Part shown: piece after piece, positions 6,616-7,620 of the stretch
Layout: each line of letters starts with the position of its first letter
Numbering within the stretch: the first letter of the stretch is position 1
Assembly: GCA_030604795.1 (NCBI GenBank)
Contig: JAUVVE010000034.1
Span: 1-7,620, forward strand
Source of the DNA: Dehalococcoidia bacterium
Lineage (GTDB): Bacteria > Chloroflexota > Dehalococcoidia > GIF9 > UBA5629
DNA: 7,620 bases
Direction of reading: 5' to 3'
Notes under the pieces: generated by a model
Told to the model about the DNA's origin: nothing
The model's database searches: none
What the model saw: the letters and a program-made list of their open reading frames with translations, nothing else
Position numbers and translations under genes: made by a program

Positions 6616-7407
6616 ATGAATAACTTACCCTTAGCACGAAGTGGCAGGAGTGCCCTTGAAGTGGCTGTTCAGGCGGCCGAAGAAGCCGGTAAGATTCTCC
6701 TAGCCTATTTTCACTCGGCAAAAGACACAAAGCACAAGGGTAAGGGAAATCTTGTCACCAAGGCAGACATCCTGTGCGAAAAGCGCATACTGGAAACGCT
6801 AGAGCCAGAGTATCCTGACCACAACATCCTCTCTGAGGAATCGAATTCCTCTACCCCGGTTGCCGGCTATACCTGGATAATTGACCCGCTGGACGGTACC
6901 AACAATTATGTGTTTGGCATTCCCTTCTTCTGCACAAGTATTGCCCTGGTCAAAGATGAGGATATCCTTCTGGGGGTAACCTATGACCCACTACGGGAGG
7001 AGCTTTTTCGAGCCGAGAAGGGACAGGGGCTTTATCTAAACGACTCAGCAGTTCAAGTTTCACGAGAGGGCTCACTTGGGGCTTCTTTGGTGGGCCTTGA
7101 CTTGGGCTATAGTGATGAGCAAGGCAAGGAACTGCTTGGGATAGCTGGTAGGTTGAGAGGGCAAGTACATTGTCTGAGGATCATAGGGTCAGCTGCTTTG
7201 GGTCTAGCTTATGTTGCCTGTGGGCGGATTACTCTCTACCTCCACCGCTGCGTCTACCCCTGGGATATTGCCAGTGGGCTTCTACTGGTTAGGGAAGCTG
7301 GTGGTAAAGTCACTGACTGGCAGGGGAAGCCAGCCACTTCTCAGGACGAGCAAATCATCGCCTCAAACAACAGACTTCATCAGGAGTTTATGAGATACTT
7401 GGGTTAA
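6616..7407 (+). CDS. Inositol monophosphatase family protein
   Basis: This Mg2+-dependent sugar/polyol phosphatase of the IMPase/FIG superfamily probably removes phosphate from myo-inositol 1-phosphate or a related compound (histidinol phosphate, PAP and fructose-bisphosphate are family alternatives). It is complete at 263 residues. Metal-site elements are all present: GNLVTKAD near residue 45-52, the glutamates of LSEES (E74, E75), the signature DPLDGTNNY (D90, D93) and the distal YPWDIASGLLLVREAGG (D217). The N-terminal helix ALEVAVQAAEEAGKILL matches the family. The asparagine in DGTNN replaces the more usual DGTTN. ATG 6616 has no Shine-Dalgarno; the bases just before it are CCTCCT, the complement of one. 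GTG 6661, with AGGAG at 6646-6650, would be an alternative but would cut into the first helix. It lies 125 bases after trpS, so co-transcription is uncertain. General family is sure; substrate is not. Confidence 0.93.
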   Translation: MNNLPLARSGRSALEVAVQAAEEAGKILLAYFHSAKDTKHKGKGNLVTKADILCEKRILETLEPEYPDHNILSEESNSSTPVAGYTWIIDPLDGTNNYVFGIPFFCTSIALVKDEDILLGVTYDPLREELFRAEKGQGLYLNDSAVQVSREGSLGASLVGLDLGYSDEQGKELLGIAGRLRGQVHCLRIIGSAALGLAYVACGRITLYLHRCVYPWDIASGLLLVREAGGKVTDWQGKPATSQDEQIIASNNRLHQEFMRYLG

Positions 7408-7414
7408 CAACTAT

Positions 7415-7589
7415 ATGGGCATCATGGCCGATAGCGGGCTTCCGTGCTATATTCTCCATCTACGGAGGTATAATCGGAAAGGCAGTAGCCGCTGACAACC
7501 ACAAGAAGGGGATGCTGACTGCCATAGCGGTGTCGGGTGCCTTATTACTACTCGGGCTAACGTTGAGCGCGATATTTCTTTTCCATTGA
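7415..7589 (+). pseudogene. Possible small membrane protein, frameshifted or fragmentary
   Basis: A frame ending at TGA 7587-7589 reads IAGFRAIFSIYGGIIGKA from 7431. It continues through a short polar stretch (ADNHKKG) and a strongly hydrophobic helix (LTAIAVSGALLLLGLTLSAIFLF), which looks like a C-terminal membrane segment. The frame has no ATG, GTG or TTG at its N-terminal end. ATG 7415 lies in another frame (MGIMADSG) and would join it if one base were removed near 7427-7433, giving about 57 residues starting MGIMA. It may be a frameshifted small gene, a sequencing error or chance. I do not recognise the family. It begins eight bases after the IMPase stop codon, so it could once have been the next gene of that unit. 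Nothing else is seen from 7590 to the end. Confidence 0.3.
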
Positions 7590-7620
7590 AATAGCCTACT
7601 AGCTGTCCATGAAGCTGCCA

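Noticed and set aside
7211..7393. Plus-strand 60-codon frame inside the IMPase gene
   Set aside because: It overlaps the catalytic C-terminal coding region (WDIASG) in another frame and has no recognisable features.

Overview
The window is one co-directional (+ strand) stretch of bacterial housekeeping genes at roughly 50% GC. It begins with a short AT-rich piece that does not belong to the rest. Gene content and order (fatty-acid-kinase subunit fakA, degV remnants, recG, argS, trpS, an inositol-monophosphatase-family gene), together with the helical N-terminal extension on RecG, suggest a Chloroflexota bacterium, probably Dehalococcoidia-like. That assignment is inference from protein appearance, not a search result.

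Layout: about 1-207 is a HAD-family hydrolase fragment at about 25% GC, cut by the window edge. Near 203-212 it is fused out of frame to the middle of a DAK2/FakA-type protein, whose C-terminal 200 or so residues run to 820. The 317 bases from 821 to 1137 are not empty. They hold a badly decayed degV (FakB-like) gene with two frame shifts and stop codons. A second degV follows at 1138-1287, reduced to a 49-codon in-frame remnant that keeps only its two ends. The stop codon of this remnant overlaps the GTG start of an intact recG (1287-3758). argS follows four bases later (3763-5424), then trpS (5504-6490) after a 79-base gap. The 125-base trpS/IMPase gap carries two short sequences of the kind dispersed between genes in many bacterial genomes, one of them a perfect 8-bp hairpin. 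An intact IMPase-family phosphatase occupies 6616-7407. The last 213 bases contain a short hydrophobic reading frame that joins to a plausible ATG only if a one-base frameshift is allowed.

Functionally, FakA and DegV/FakB proteins together phosphorylate free fatty acids. Here both FakB-like genes next to fakA are broken, so this locus cannot supply the fatty-acid-binding partner. RecG (fork reversal and recombination), ArgS and TrpS (tRNA charging) and the phosphatase look complete and functional. No mobile element, CRISPR array, tRNA, rRNA or unknown multi-gene system was seen. The points of real interest are the probable chimeric junction, the paired degV decay, and the repeat pair.
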